A DNA stretch of 64,000 nt from Lasiosphaeris hirsuta (Eukaryota; Ascomycota; Sordariomycetes; Sordariales; Lasiosphaeriaceae), in NCBI GenBank assembly GCA_030549175.1, contig JAUKUA010000003.1:682001-746000 (forward strand), in the 5' to 3' direction. Position 1 is the first letter of the stretch; each line of letters starts with the position of its first letter. Position numbers and translations under genes: made by a program. Of the stretch, positions 32,687-45,468 are shown in pieces. Under the pieces are notes generated by a model. It searched no databases and was not told the origin of the DNA. It saw only the letters and a program-made list of their open reading frames with translations.

Positions 32687-33853
32687 ATGGCATCCGAGTC
32701 GATGAAGCTCCTTTTCTGGCCTGCACCGGAACCGGCCACTCCTCTTGGCCGGTACCGCATTCTGTCTCCAAGTGCAGCCATCCGAGTCTCGGCCATCCAG
32801 CTGGGAACGATGCTCCTCGGGACCGCCTGGGACGGCATGGGTGCCATCATGACCAAGGAAACAGCCTTCTCCATCTTCGACGCCTTCTTTGATGCCGGCG
32901 GCAACTTCTTCGACACCTCCAACGCCTACCAGAACGAGCAGACTGAAACCTGGCTCGGCGAGTGGATGGAGGCGCGCGACGTGCGTGACCGGTGCATTGT
33001 CGCGACCAAGTTCACCTCCGACTATCGCATGCACGCGCTCGGCAAGGGCAACGCCGTCAACTACGGCGGCAACTCCAAGCTCAGCATGCACCTTTCGGTG
33101 CGCGATTCGCTGAAGAAGCTCCGCACCGACCGGCTTGACATTTTGTACTTGCACTGGTGGGACTACACGTCCTCAATCGAGGAGGTCATGGATGCCTTGC
33201 ACGTCCTTGTCCAGCAGGCCAAGGTACTCTACCTCGGCATCTCCAACACACCAGCGTGGATTGTTGCCGCGGCCAACACATACGCCAAGGCTCAGGGGAA
33301 GACACCCTTCGTCATCTACCAGGGCACATGGTCTGCCACGGCGCGAGACATTGAGCGCGAGATCCTACCTATGGCGAGGCAATTTGGCATGGCTGTCGCC
33401 CCTTTCGGCGCTGCCGGCTCAGGCAAGTACAAGACGGCCAAGCAGATTGCTGATAGGGTGGGCGAGGGAGGCTCGGTTTTCCGGCACTCGTTCCCGCAAA
33501 CCGAAAACGAGACCAAGATGAGCGTCGTGCTGGACAAAATCGCGGGTGAGGTCGGTGTCAAGAGCTTGACGGCCGTGGCTATTGCCTATGTGCTTGCCAA
33601 GTCGCCGTACGTGTTCCCTGTCGTCGGTGGACGCACTGTTGAGCAGGTGCTGGAGAATATTGAGGCGCTGAAGATTCGGCTCAGCAAGGAGCAAATCGCC
33701 GAGATTGAGGGCGTTTGGGTATTTGACCTGGGCTACCCGTACAACTACGCTGGAGCTGATATCCGTACCAATGGAGAAGTGCCTGCTGCTTTGACGGCTT
33801 CAGGGCATATGGATATTGTGCTCGCACCAAAGGCGATTGGTTACCAGAGCTGA
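32687..33853 (+). CDS. Aldo/keto reductase, AAD/norsolorinate-reductase type
   Basis: A single-exon gene of 388 residues. The catalytic tetrad of aldo/keto reductases is visible: Asp76 and Tyr81 in NFFDTSNAYQNE, Lys108 in IVATKF and His156 in DILYLHWWD. YLGISNTPAWIVAAANTYA and VFPVVGGRTVEQVLENIEAL are the usual later blocks for NADPH binding. The length and the N-terminal extension fit the yeast aryl-alcohol dehydrogenase (AAD) and aflatoxin NorB-like branch, which reduces aryl aldehydes or ketones with NADPH in the cytosol. There are no polyketide genes nearby, so a role in detoxification or lignin-derived aldehyde reduction is more likely than toxin synthesis. Confidence 0.9.
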   Translation: MASESMKLLFWPAPEPATPLGRYRILSPSAAIRVSAIQLGTMLLGTAWDGMGAIMTKETAFSIFDAFFDAGGNFFDTSNAYQNEQTETWLGEWMEARDVRDRCIVATKFTSDYRMHALGKGNAVNYGGNSKLSMHLSVRDSLKKLRTDRLDILYLHWWDYTSSIEEVMDALHVLVQQAKVLYLGISNTPAWIVAAANTYAKAQGKTPFVIYQGTWSATARDIEREILPMARQFGMAVAPFGAAGSGKYKTAKQIADRVGEGGSVFRHSFPQTENETKMSVVLDKIAGEVGVKSLTAVAIAYVLAKSPYVFPVVGGRTVEQVLENIEALKIRLSKEQIAEIEGVWVFDLGYPYNYAGADIRTNGEVPAALTASGHMDIVLAPKAIGYQS

Positions 33854-36430
33854 GCGACAACCCCGTGTGTTGTTGGTATTTCCATAGCAACTGTCCAAAG
33901 TAAGCATGGCAATTTGAGATAAAAAGTCTACACCTCATCAACGCGAATTTGGGAAGAAATGTCATGTTGGGCGGGAGGCGGGAGAAAACACCGATAAGCT
34001 GAGCGCTGGTTGCTGGCGGTTTGGATCGACTGTTGTGCTGTCTTAGCATATCGCCGTTGCTTAGCACGGTTTGGTGGCTAAGACGGCACGATAGCTTCGT
34101 GCCCCCCTTTTGCTTGCATTTTCATGGTGTTTTGCGTCTCACTAAGCTGGCAGGTGGCGGCAAGAAAGGGGTGGTTGTTTGGGATAGGATGCAGCAGGTG
34201 CGTCCCGCTGTGCCTCGGCGAAAAGAGAGAGCCCAGGAGAGTCACCGCTTTATCATGTGCGGCCCCCATGTTGCAGGTTGAAATCAGATGAACCCAATTT
34301 TCTGAACCAGGAGAGCTTTTTACTGGGCTGCAGACCGGAAACCCCGGGTCCAGAAGACGGTCGCCAACAAGGGTAGTGCGAGCGGGAATGCGGGCGCCAC
34401 GACCAAGTCGATTCCTGAATGCTCGTCGTACCTGCAGCAGGAAGCCGCCCGCTGCACGACATGGGAAATGCGAGAAAACTCAATGTTTATTAAAAGATCA
34501 GAGGCCCGGTGTTTGGTGTCGGGCCCCGGCCACAATCAGAGACAATGCGGAGAATTGAAATGGCTTTGACCAGAGTTGGCCTGGGTTGCGGTGGGCGCTT
34601 GCTCGTGGGGAGGTATGGAACGTCGCACGGGATGTGACCGTCGTAAAAAGAGAGAAACAAGGTGTCAAGTGGACAAAGAATCGAGCGCAGCGGTCAATTG
34701 GCTGTCGGCATCCCAAGTCTGTTGCGGAATTAACGCCGATAACAATGAACAACAATAAGCTCTTTTGGACCCCTCGGCCTCGAGTGTTTTGACGTGGGGC
34801 GACCCCCCTCCCTCGGGTCGCAGCAATCGTGGGCAGCACCCCTTTTCTGTCCAGGCCTTTGGCACACGGGGTTGTTTCCCCTGTCTCGAAAGCAGGCACA
34901 GGGAGGGGGGTTTCTGTGGCTTGGAACCCCGCGACGAGGTCAGGATAGGCTTAGCGAGGTGGCATTGTGGCTGATGACGATGCGAAGGCAGTGGCTTGCC
35001 TGTCGATGCGGGCCGAGTTCGAGACCGCTGCTGTCACAGAAGTTTCTGACCCCAGCATGCCCAGCCAAGGCGACCGTGAGGGGGCACTGCAGCGCAGCAT
35101 CGAAATAAACAATTCATTGTCGCGCGAGAAAGTGCGCGGATGTGAGAGTCGAGAAGTGCTCTTTCTTCGCCTGCGATTGATCAAGCAGGCGGTTTCCATT
35201 TCCCTTCGTTTTCCAGTTGTCGTTGCACTCGCTGGCTTGACTGGCTGAGAGTGTTCTCGAGGTTTTGGCGAGAACGAGATTGTGCTCGATGCGGACAGAC
35301 GACTCGCTCGCTTATCTGCCCCGGCCCACTGCCCCTTGGCCCGTGCGAGCCAATCTGCAGGCATGGTGCAACAGACGTCGCCTCAAATCCCGGACGCGTC
35401 TCGACTCCGCAGACCTCCTCCGACTCGGCTTGTTACATCGACGGGCGATCCGACAATGCCATGGCCCTGCGCTGCCCGCCAGCGCCGTACGTGCCCATCT
35501 ACCCAGCAGCCGATCACACGAGGCCTCAAGCCCTTGCGTTCGCCCTTAGCGCCGCATACAATGTTCTACGGCCTCTCTGCGGTCTCTGCTCCCTTCTGTG
35601 CGCCGTTCAATGTTGCTAATGCCCAGCGTTGCCAGGTTGTCAACCCCCCCGCCTATCCCAAATCGCCCGTTGCGGCCTCTTCGAACGTGCCGTGTCCCAT
35701 CGTGCCCCTCCGCGCCCCGGCCCCAACGAACGTGACAACCATGACAAGCCTTTGTCGACCTCCACCTGTGGTGCCACTCCATGGCACCTTGAGTCTGGGA
35801 ATCGTCCTGCCTAGGCCCTGCCCCTAGCCATTGCGCCTGTGATGCAGCGTTCGTCGCCGAGTTCGCCTTGCCATTGGCCCGATACTCTTCTTGTCCCATC
35901 ATCTGGTCATGAACACCCTGGAGCGCCGAGCATGCTCTCACGCCATGAATCTATGGGTGCGACCACTCCTCGAACCCTCCCCTCGTCTCCTTCTCATATC
36001 CCATACCCCCCCCCCCCCCCCCCCCCCCCTCCTCTTCTCTTCGCCCTTCCCTATGTTCATCACGGGTTACCAGTTAGGTCATATACAAGGTCCCGAGGAT
36101 CTTTGATCTACGTCGCATAATTTTCGCTTCTCTTCATTCCCCATTTGGCGGGCTGGCCGTTTGTTTAATCTTCTGCTACTATTCTTGCCACCCCACGGAC
36201 CTTTGTCCCTTCTTTTCTCTCTTCTCACCTCTTCTTCTACCGTGAATCTCCTATCCTCTACCTACTGGTGGGACAGCCATCACAGTAACCCTTCCCTTCA
36301 TCGGGCAGGTCCCACTTCTCTTCGACCATCACCATCCTTCGACATCGATCGGCCGCCGGACGGACTGGAATAATACTGTGGACGACTTTGGCAGATTTGG
36401 AATTTCAAGAGGCGGAATCTAGCAGCCATC
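33854..36430. other. Long gene-free stretch
   Basis: The longest gap in the window, about 2.6 kb. Several frames above 100 codons exist (the longest at 35282-35827) but are Pro/Arg/Ser-rich and lack domains or splice logic. It contains a run of 24 C at 36006-36029 and CT-rich sequence up to 36350, which may be a promoter and long 5' UTR for the next gene. Confidence 0.4.
36006..36029 (+). repeat. C24 homopolymer
   Basis: A run of 24 C, one of at least nine C or G runs of 14 or more in this window. Confidence 0.9.
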
Positions 36431-37479
36431 ATGATGATTTGGCAAACAGCGCTTGTCGCCTCTCTCCTGGCGTCGGGGGCACAAGCATCGGGCATTGCGG
36501 CGCTTGTTGCTGAGGGCATGAGCCGCAACAGCCCTTCGTTGGAGCGGAGGATGCAGGAAATTGCAAAGTCGAGCATTCTTGCCCGTGGCTACGTTGAGGA
36601 ACGGCAAACAACAAGCCAGAGCAGCAACACCATTCTCAATCCCGATGGCAGCATCAATATGCGCGTGTGGGACGGCGCGGCAAATGCTGCCTGCAACGCT
36701 GCCCTCAAGGCCCTTCCCCAGGCGACGAACCCCTCGGGCACCTGCGTGTGCTACAACCTCCCGGCTCTGGACAACAGCACGGGAACCTTTGAAGCCGATC
36801 TGAGGCTGTACCGACTGGGCGAGCCAACAGGCCAGTTCCAGGGCATCCCACCCTCCAACGTACAAGTTAGCCTCAGCTACAGGGGAGCATCAGTCTCACC
36901 CGTGACTGTCGATAGAGCATCTCAGGCGGCAGTCCGCACTGTCACGCGAAGACAGACCAACGCCGATGCCGACCTCGAATTGCTGCAGACATACTTGTTC
37001 GTCGGACAGATTGACAGGGCCCAAATGTCTCAGGCAATGACCATGTAAGTAATCCAGGAGATGAACTTTGAGGGCTACCCGCTGACCAGCTCCCTAGGGC
37101 CCAACTTCAAGCTCTCGTCATGCCCATCGTTACCCTCAGCGCAAACAACGGACAGGGCCAAAAAGTCAGCACCAATGTGTCGTCCAACGAAGCTGCCTTT
37201 GTCACGGGTGTCTTCTCGCAGGAGGTCGTCATGAGCAGCTTCCGTGTAGCGGAGCTTGCTGTTGAGGCTGAGATTGAGAGGCTGAGGAACGGTACAACGG
37301 CTTTTGTGCTGCCGGGTGTCCAGATCATGATCTTCCCCGTCGGCCTTGTCGTCACCGGCCTTTGGACTATCATCGGAATTTGCGCCTACGGATACGGGAC
37401 ATACAACCGATACAACTTTGCCGAGCATTACAGGCGGCAGATGCAGAGGGCGGAGAAGGGCGCCATGGCCAGGATATGA
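36431..37479 (+). CDS. Membrane-anchored secretory protein of unknown family
   Basis: Exons 36431-37044 and 37098-37479 join in phase 2 across a 53-nt intron (GTAAGT, CTGAC branch, CTAG) and give 331 residues. A signal peptide (MMIWQTALVASLLASGAQAS) is followed by a region with NGS/NST-type glycosylation sites and a Cys pair (TCVCYN). The C-terminus has one hydrophobic segment (VQIMIFPVGLVVTGLWTIIG) before a short basic tail ending EKGAMARI. This predicts a type I membrane protein of the secretory pathway or plasma membrane, with the large domain outside. I do not recognise the family. Another in-frame ATG lies one codon on and makes no difference. Confidence 0.75.
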
Positions 37480-38921
37480 GGGGGCCTCATTCCGACTTGA
37501 CAAGACGTAGGGGAAGCCACTCATATTTTCTTCTGCTCCCTCTTCACCCCCCAAATAATCCATTTCACGCGCGGTTGTTTTGGCATATTTTTGCAATCAC
37601 GGCATTCTTATTCCAGCAACGCCTTGCTCCTTTAGGACCTGGATACGCTGCGCCATGAACATACCACAGAGTTTTTGCTACATCTTCGTTCACCGAAACT
37701 GTACTGTACATACCTACCTTACATACAAAAAATATCGCCGTGGCCTTTCCTTTTCTGCCCGGCGACTAGACATAGATAGTCAATTAAAGACAGTCAAAAA
37801 GTACCTTCCTCGTGCCACAATGTCGAGTTCAGCGCCGCTGAAAGCAACTGCCCAGCCTTTGCATTGGGCTTCAGGACGACCTAACCAAGACCAGAGGAAT
37901 GGAAGTCAATGCGGCTCGACCCGAGACGCTGGGAAGGGGGGCTTGGCGCAGCCAGTCCCCTGCCCCTGGACTTTGCAGAGTGGGTGGGAGAGAGAGCAGC
38001 TGGCACGGATTCGTCTTTAATTGCTTCACTGCGAAATCCCCGAACAAAGTGTTAGCGTGCTAATAGACCGAGTTTTCCTAAACAGCCCCACCAAATTCGT
38101 TCAATTCTGAAACGCTTCCCCAACACCTCGTTCCACCTCCAATTTTCATGCGTTCGAGCCGTCGCCCCTTGTCATTCGCCATTCAATGCGAGTTTCTGAG
38201 CGGGCTTGCCCTTGCTTCGAGAAGGCAAGAGGGCAGCTGCGAATCGGTCAATTCGTCGTGATTCGCCGCCTCGGCCCGTGGCCTCGAGTGCCGATTGAAC
38301 GATCAGCGACGCCGACAGCCCTCCCATCGCCGAGTTTGGGAGCTCCAGTTCTGATACCATTTTTCTTCCCCTCGCCTCCCAACATCGTCTTGCTTCTTCG
38401 CCCTCCATGTGCATGGTGATTAAAGGTCTTCCCTCCTCTGATCCACCGGATCATATGACCTGCCCTTGTCAGGTTTGATGGAAGCGCCGTCTCGCCTCAG
38501 CATTGCGGATCAGCTGCCGCGATGCGACCGTCGACGGGTTGAATCGGCGTGTGATGCCCTAGATCGCATGAACGCAGAGAGGTGGGTAAGGGGCATCGGC
38601 GCCGGGCCTTGGAGGTTGCCATCCCGTTCCCCAATAGCGTGGCAGGCATTGGACCGCTGTTTTGTTTCTCGTCTGCGTCTTCCATCAAAGCTGTGCTGCT
38701 TCGATAGCTCTTCTTCCTCTTCTTTTTCCGGGCTGCGAGCTACACACTATATCTCTTCCCGTGCTAAGTTATCCGGAGCTGGCGCGTGCGGTAGCTTCCT
38801 TTTCCTATTGTCTTTAGCTTTGCAGCGCAGGGCCGGCTCACCTCTCTTTTTGAGCTCCTCTTTTTTTACCTTGTCTTATTATCCGTCTCGTTAGACCGTC
38901 GAGCCATCGTTGAGATAGGAG
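37480..38921. other. Intergenic upstream of the coiled-coil gene
   Basis: About 1.4 kb. No gene seen. CT-rich stretches near 38700-38880 suggest a promoter or 5' UTR. Confidence 0.4.
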
Positions 38922-41900
38922 ATGCAAAAAGTTGCCTGGCCTTTGTCGTCAGACGCAACGGTCAAGATGGAGGTCTCCGTCCTTGTGACGCAGATGCACG
39001 ACACCTTGTCGACCATCCACAAAACCCTGGATTCTCTCAACAACACCAACCACGACGAGAAGCTCGATGAGTTGGAACAGAAGCGCGAGAACAGCATCCA
39101 AGCCTTGTTCGAAGCTTTCACGGCGGAGTCCGAGTCCCTGAGCCAGAAAAGGAAAGCCGAGCGCGACGAAATTGCGGAACGGCGCCGGATCGAAGATGAG
39201 GAGCGCGAAAGAAGGAGACGTCAAGAAGATGAGGAGTTGGCGGCAAGAGACACCGCGCTAGACGAGGAACGCGAAGAGAGGCTCAAAGAAGACGCGATCG
39301 ACGTCGAGGAAGAAGCTGATGACCTGATGGCCCAAGTCGAAGAGGTGGCCCAGAGAACAATCGAAGAGGGCAGAGAGAGATTGAAGGCACTCGAGGAGAA
39401 GAGAAAGGTGCGCCAAACCCCCCCAGAAGATATGTGCCGTGTATTGACCCCGTCTCTCAGGAACTGAACCGTCTCATTGACGAACAACTTCAAATACCAC
39501 TGCCCGCCGTCCCGAACAGGGCACGCAGGGGCACTCGGACCGGCCTGATGCCACCTGTTGTGGCCGCAGAGAGTAAGCCATCGGAGCCTTCCAAGGCAGT
39601 AGAGTCTGTGAGTAACATCGATATCAAGGCTCGTGAAGAAGACGACGCCAAACGAGACGATGCTGCACCGGCGGAAGCCTCCCGTGCATACACCACCGCA
39701 TCCGAGGCACACGAAGCTCTCTCGAACCCGGCCAGCGGCGGTCATCTGATGGAGCAGGGAACTGGAGCTGTTGACGCTAGGCATGAAGAGCCGGCACCGA
39801 GCTTTACAAGTCCCCCGACGCGGCATGATACGGCTGGTATCGAAAGCCACGGGTATCAGCACCGAAATGAACCAGAAACAGTTCCCCAGGCCATCAGTGG
39901 TGGCAGTTCTTTGAACGCCCTACCAGAACCCAGTGGTCACCTCGCCGAATCTCCTGAGATCAAACAACTACAACAGCCCGAGATTGATGGCACCGTCGAG
40001 AGCAATAGGATTGCGTGTGGCGAAGTTCACCTCTCGGGCTCGCTGAAGCAACTTCAACCCAATGATGATGATGAGGTACTCGCACGGTCAAATTCTCCCT
40101 TTGGACTGCAAGATGAGACGAAAAAGGTCGCGATGGCGAGCCAATCGGATCATTTGGATGGAAGGTCATTCCAGGACGTCGACAAGCGCCACCAGTTCGA
40201 TTCGCAGGACAGCGAGGAAGAGGCACATGCGTCGGACGCCACCCAATCTGCATCATCGGACAAGGTAACATCACTGGCGAGAGAAATTCCCGGCACCATG
40301 AACCATGGGCCAGAACCTGAATGCCCCCCTACTAGCATAGATTCCCCGAACGCGATTCCAGGAACAATGACCCACGGAGCCGACGAGCCTGATGTGATCC
40401 TAGAGGAGGAGCCTTCAAGAGGCCGACAATTGTTCCGAAGGGATGCTCCCGAGCCACTATCGGCTGTGGATATGGGAAACGGCGACGCGGGAGTCCTGAC
40501 GACTCCATCGACAGAGACAGAGGCAGAGACAGAGACGCCATCGGAAGAGGTTGGTTCAGCACCCAGGGAATACGAGGAGGACTCGCCGCAAAGAGAAGAG
40601 CCCTCGACTCGTATCGGTCAACATACCGGTGATCCGCAAGAGCTGACCCACCAAGCTATGTCTCATCACAATGCCATCCAACATGATGCATATAACAGTG
40701 TACTAGAAACCAAAAGCGACAGCACCGCCGAGATTGAGAACCACACTACCGTTGAGGAACAGTCTTTCACCGAAAGGTTCAATCCGCAACCTGGCACAAT
40801 TCCCGAGCACAGTGTAGACGGCTTGTATATTCGTAAGCCAGCGCACATCCGATTAGATCTTGCACTCAGCCGGCGGAACACCTACACGCCAGACCACAGC
40901 ACTTACTCCCCCCAAACCGAAAGTGCCGAGCCAGTGCCCAGCATTGACGACTTCACTGTGGATGACCCATACAGTCATATCATTCACAGTCAGGCTACCC
41001 TCCACCCGACAATCATTTCTCCCAAAAACATTTTGAGCCCTCATACACCAAGAAATTTCCTCTTCCAGATGGGGGGAATCTTGCCAGTGATGAGCGGTTG
41101 GTCGACGCCAGCGGAGCACGAAAATGATGCGCATTACGACGAGGAACATCAGCCCCCAGAGCTCTCATTACCAGATTCACCGAAAGAGAAGGGCATCACG
41201 GGGAATCTAGGCCTGGGAGACAACAGCACGGACACAGACTCGCAGGTCTTTGTCACTCCTCTAGCCCCAGCAGGCTTCCGATCACCTGGGCCTCTCGAGC
41301 GGCAGGGAACCCTGGCGGATGAGCGAGCTCATGCCAACGATGCCGCGGAGCAGGCCGAAGAGGGTCATCTGTACCAGGAGGACAGCTCTAGCCATTATGA
41401 ACTGGAGGATGTACACACGACCACTGTTCATGGCGAGGACGATCTGTTCGACTACGACGACCAGAGTGACGGATCGGCTGGCAGCCGTAGCTCACCCCCT
41501 GGCGAGCTTCAGGATGATGAGAGCAGCCATGATACACCCGCAGATGCTGTGAAGCCGATTCGGCCGCCTGCTCTAGAACCAATTATCGACGGTATGATCG
41601 AGCAAGAGGAAGACGAGCCTAAAACAGCTGTCCCCGCTATGGACGTTCGAGCTGGGTTTTTGAGCCCCGTGAAGAATGACTGGGCGGATGACGTTGAGAG
41701 CTCCTTGGACGAGTCTAGTAATGCAGCAACCGGTCTTGTGACGCCACCTTTGCAGTCAATACATACTCCAGCGACTGATGTCAGCCCCCTCCAGCAACGC
41801 AGTGAGGTTTCGTCGGCGCAGAGAGGGTTGGCCGCCAGCAGGCACAATCCCGAGCGGCCCCAAACACCCGAGCAACAACACTCCCGAGATGCACCCCAAG

Positions 41901-42673
41901 ATCCCGAAGCGGATGACTTTATGCCGCGAGACGTGACCAACCTCCCATGGCACATTCGAAACGGCTCGACACCGCAGTCTCTGCGCAGCCAAAGTACACT
42001 ATCTTCGGCGCCATCATCGCCAGCTCACCGAAGCCTCGACAACCATGACCCTGCCATCCGCGACAACTGGCAGACAGGCTCCCTCGGCCGATCCCGCGGC
42101 GATTCGCAGCTCACAGAGTACAGCCAGCTCGGGGCGCACGACTCACCCAGCGCCAAGACGACCCCAACCCACTTCGCGCAATGGAGCCGCCGGGAGTCCG
42201 TCTCGCACCCCACCCCCATCGCACCCTCCTTCACCGAAAGCACCCGCAGCAGCCGCCGGGAGAGCGTCGGTAGCAGCAACGGCGGGAGCACCCACACGGC
42301 GGGCTCCGCCAGCAGCCTCTTCCAGCGCATGCGCAACGTGTTTGAGCAATCCCAATCCGCCACCACTACCACCACTACCGCCACTACCGCCGGCAGCACC
42401 AGCGGAACCGGAACAGGAACAGGAACAGGAACCGGAACCGGCCGCGGCCGCGCGCCCTCTCTCTCTGATAGTCTGACCTGGTCTGCCGGGAAGGGCAGCC
42501 CGGCCCGGTCGCGCCCTGTGAGTGGGTTGTTCTACCCCAGCACCAGCACCGCGGGTCCGGCGAAGGGCGGTCCTGCGAGGGGGCTGCACCGTGATGCGGC
42601 CGACGAGGCTGACGACGAGTCGGACGAGCGTAGTTCATTGCTTAACCACGGCGCGGACGATGGCGCGAATTGA
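38922..42673 (+). CDS. Large coiled-coil and disordered protein
   Basis: Exons 38922-39407 and 39461-42673 join in phase 0 across a 53-nt intron and give 1232 residues. Residues about 45-165 form a charged coiled coil (for example RRIEDEERERRRRQEDEELA). The following 1000 residues are acidic and rich in Ser, Pro, Glu and His without predicted globular domains. A short motif is repeated (REIPGTMNHG near residue 305, then NAIPGTMTHGADEP). The C-terminus holds a Thr run and a Gly-Thr repeat from a GGAACA microsatellite (42410-42440), then SSLLNHGADD. There is no signal peptide or membrane helix. Such architecture fits a cytoskeletal, septal or endocytic scaffold, but nothing shows this directly. 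A later start (MEVSVLVTQM) is possible. Confidence 0.75.
42404..42440 (+). repeat. GGAACA-type coding microsatellite
   Basis: Repeated GGAACA/GGAACC units encode a Gly-Thr tract near the end of the coiled-coil protein. Confidence 0.85.
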
Positions 42674-44060
42674 CCACGCTCGGGCGACGCGGGGGCTTTG
42701 GGGAGCGGGGTGAGGGTGTGGAATGTGGTGAGAGAGGTGGATGTTGACGAGGATTGGGAGTCCGATGCCGGTCTGACAGCCTTGAATAGCGACGGGCTTC
42801 CGGGGCCGGAGAGGGGGAGCGAGCTTCGGCTCGCCTGGCTCTGGGTGGAAGGGTGGCGGGCGCGCCTGCGCAAGAGCGGGGATGTGGTCGAGCAGAACCG
42901 CTGGGAGTGGCGGCTTGACCATGCCATGCGCACCCCGAACCAGGTGCCCGTCATTGTGGCCAAGACGCCGGGTGTCTTGGTGCGCCGGGGGCGACGAACC
43001 GGGCGCGATGGTGAGCGGGAAAAGTCGGTTCATTGGGCTTAGAGCGTGCATGGCGTGGCGTTGGTGTTTTTTTGCTTGCGGGCTAGGTATTCGACGAATA
43101 AATCAGCTGTTTTGCATTTTGAGCATTGTTTTGGAGACCTGTCCTCGTGCAACTTAGTTTGGGTTTGGGTAGGGTACCCAAGGTACTACTTACTACCTTG
43201 GGTTACTTGAGGATGCTAAATCATTTGCGCGTTTGCATTCAGACGTTTGACCTCTCCCGACTCTACGACTCTACGGCAGCCCCTCCTCATCTCGAATCCC
43301 AAAAGATGTGCATCAAATTCCCCGATTTCTTGCTTTTGCAAGATTGGACTAGAGCGGATGGTGCAGCCAATCCATTCATCCAAATTGGACGCTGTTGCTC
43401 CAAATGAAGCTGGGGTAGAGAGGGTGGGATCAGCAGCTGTGCCTTGTTGCCGGCCGTGAATTTCTTTCAGGGAGCTTCCCCGCCAAGGAAATCATCGTTC
43501 CCCACTGCACGGCGCCGGGCCGCAATGCCAAGAACGGAAACTCCGTGAGCCTCCGTGTCGGACCCGGTAAATTGGTCTTTTATCAGTAGCCCCTAGACGC
43601 ATCTCCCCCCCCCCCCCCCCCCATCGGTCGCTAGGTATCCATCAAAACCGAGGTCTTGATGCCGCCGCGCGTTTCCTCCCACCCTCCCGGATCTCACTCA
43701 ATTCATCAGCAAGGGACGGGGAGACGCCTGCAACCAATCACATGGTGGGACATATTCCAGGTGCCGGTTATCCATTCTCATGTCCCTCGATTTTTACATT
43801 GCCCGCCACGGGCATTAGGCCCTGTCAATACGGGGGCGGCGCTTGACAGCCCGGGTAATGTGTCCGAATATATCTTGGCAGTGCCCAATTGGACCCCTCG
43901 GCCTTCGGCGTCACGAGACAAGCAAGAAAAACAAGATACAGACCCCTTGGCCGGAAAGGCCTTGTAAAGGGGGCGCGCGCGGGAGAAGGGAACTTGACTG
44001 TATTGTCAACTACGCGCGGGGTCGTGAGTCTCTGGAAGTAGATCTCCACTGTGTCGCATC
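42674..44060. other. Intergenic with C18 run
   Basis: About 1.4 kb. Frames on both strands at 42640-43050 are probably shadows of GC-rich sequence. A run of 18 C lies at 43605-43622. Confidence 0.4.
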
Positions 44061-44070
44061 ATATATATAT
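44061..44070 (+). promoter_or_regulatory. TATA-like element of the CE1 esterase gene
   Basis: ATATATATAT lies 93 bp upstream of the ATG in an otherwise moderate-GC region, followed by a CT- and A-rich leader. Confidence 0.45.
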
Positions 44071-44162
44071 CGTGTCCAAGTTTTTTTCCCTCGAGAGAGA
44101 CAGAACAAGCCTTCTTTCAAAAACAACAAACTTACACAAAACAAAACGGCTTCATAACAAAA

Positions 44163-45175
44163 ATGAATTCCATCGCTCAGGCTCTGTTTACATTCGCTCT
44201 CCTAGCGAGCGGGGTTGCAGCCCGACCCAGCCCCCACGATGTTTTCAACGACCTCATGGCGCCGGAGGAACCCCTGAAGCGAAGCGCCGAAGCCTCCCTG
44301 AAGCAGGTCAGCGACTTTGGCGCCAACACGTCCAAGGTAAAGATGTACATCTACGTGCCGGACAAGCTAGCCGAGAAGCCGCCCATCATCGTGGCCATCC
44401 ACTACTGCACCGGCACGGCATCGGGGTACTACAACGGGTCTCCGTACGCCAAACTCGCCGACCAGAAGGGCTTCATCGTTATCTACCCGGAGTCGCCGTA
44501 CAGCGGCACCTGCTGGGACGTGTCGTCCAGGTCGTCGCTCACGCACAACGGCGGCGGCAACAGTAACTCTATTGCGAATATGGTTACCTACGCGCTCGAC
44601 AAGTACAAGGGCGACGCGACCAAGGTCTTTGTGACGGGCTCGTCGTCGGGTGCCATGATGACGGTCCGTTCTCTTGCTCTCACGACCAGCTCCAGACACG
44701 ACTACTGACAGAAGCGGGATAATAGAACGTCATGGCGGCCACGTACCCCGAGATGTTCGCGGCGGCCATCGTCTACTCGGGCACGGCGGCCGGGTGCTTC
44801 TACAGCACGTCGGGCGGGGCCGACCAGTGGAACAACTCGTGCGCCAACGGGCAGGCGCGTGGCACGCCACAAGTTTGGGCGAAGATGGTGTTTGATATGT
44901 ACCCCGACTACGCCGGCGCACGCCCCAAGATGCAGATCTACCACGGCTCGTCCGACAGCACGCTCGCGCCGGCCAACTACAACGAGACCATCAAGGAGTG
45001 GTGCGGCGTGTTTGGGTACGACTACACCAAGCCCGACAGCACCAAGCCCAACAGCCCCGCCAGCCGCTACACGACGTACGCCTGGGGCGACAAGCTCGTG
45101 GGTATCTATGCCCAGGGCGTTGGGCATACCGTGCCGATCCGGGGGTCGGATGACATGGCGTATTTCGGGCTCTAA
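44163..45175 (+). CDS. Secreted CE1/PHB-depolymerase-type esterase (acetylxylan or feruloyl esterase)
   Basis: Exons 44163-44663 and 44726-45175 join in phase 0 across a 62-nt intron (donor GTCCGT, acceptor ATAG) and give 316 residues. A signal peptide (MNSIAQALFTFALLASGVAA) precedes a short propeptide-like stretch. The fold is the alpha/beta hydrolase of carbohydrate esterase family 1. The oxyanion region is PPIIVAIHYCTGTA, the nucleophile Ser161 lies in VTGSSSGAMMT, Asp244 in IYHGSSDSTL and His301 in GVGHTVP. Fungal members without a binding module are acetylxylan or feruloyl esterases that remove side groups from hemicellulose; the choice cannot be made from these motifs. No cellulose-binding module follows. 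The enzyme is a natural partner for the AA9 gene at 21 kb. Confidence 0.88.
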
Positions 45176-45468
45176 TAAGGGGGTTGGGGTGTCAAGTAAG
45201 CTTCTGACCTACAACTGGTAGTATTATCTTGGCATATCTCACAAGGGAGCCAAATGGGAGCCAAATGGGACCTATATTATCTTGACATATCTCACATGAG
45301 AGACAAATGAAATCTTGAGCTGTTTAAGAATGAAGTTTTTTTTTCTTTCTTTTTTTCTTTCTTCTTCCAATGTTACTTTGTCTGTTTCCTACTACCTTAC
45401 CTTTCCGTTCCTTGTCTTACCTTTTCTTTCCATCCCCTTTCTTTACCTTGTCACCTAACTACTCTAGA

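Noticed and set aside
35282..35827. Plus-strand frame of 181 codons in the long gap
   Set aside because: It is Pro/Ala/Arg-rich in all three frames, lacks motifs and has no splice context.
42532..43051. Overlapping frames on both strands after the coiled-coil gene
   Set aside because: GC-rich sequence with open frames everywhere; no domain or start context.
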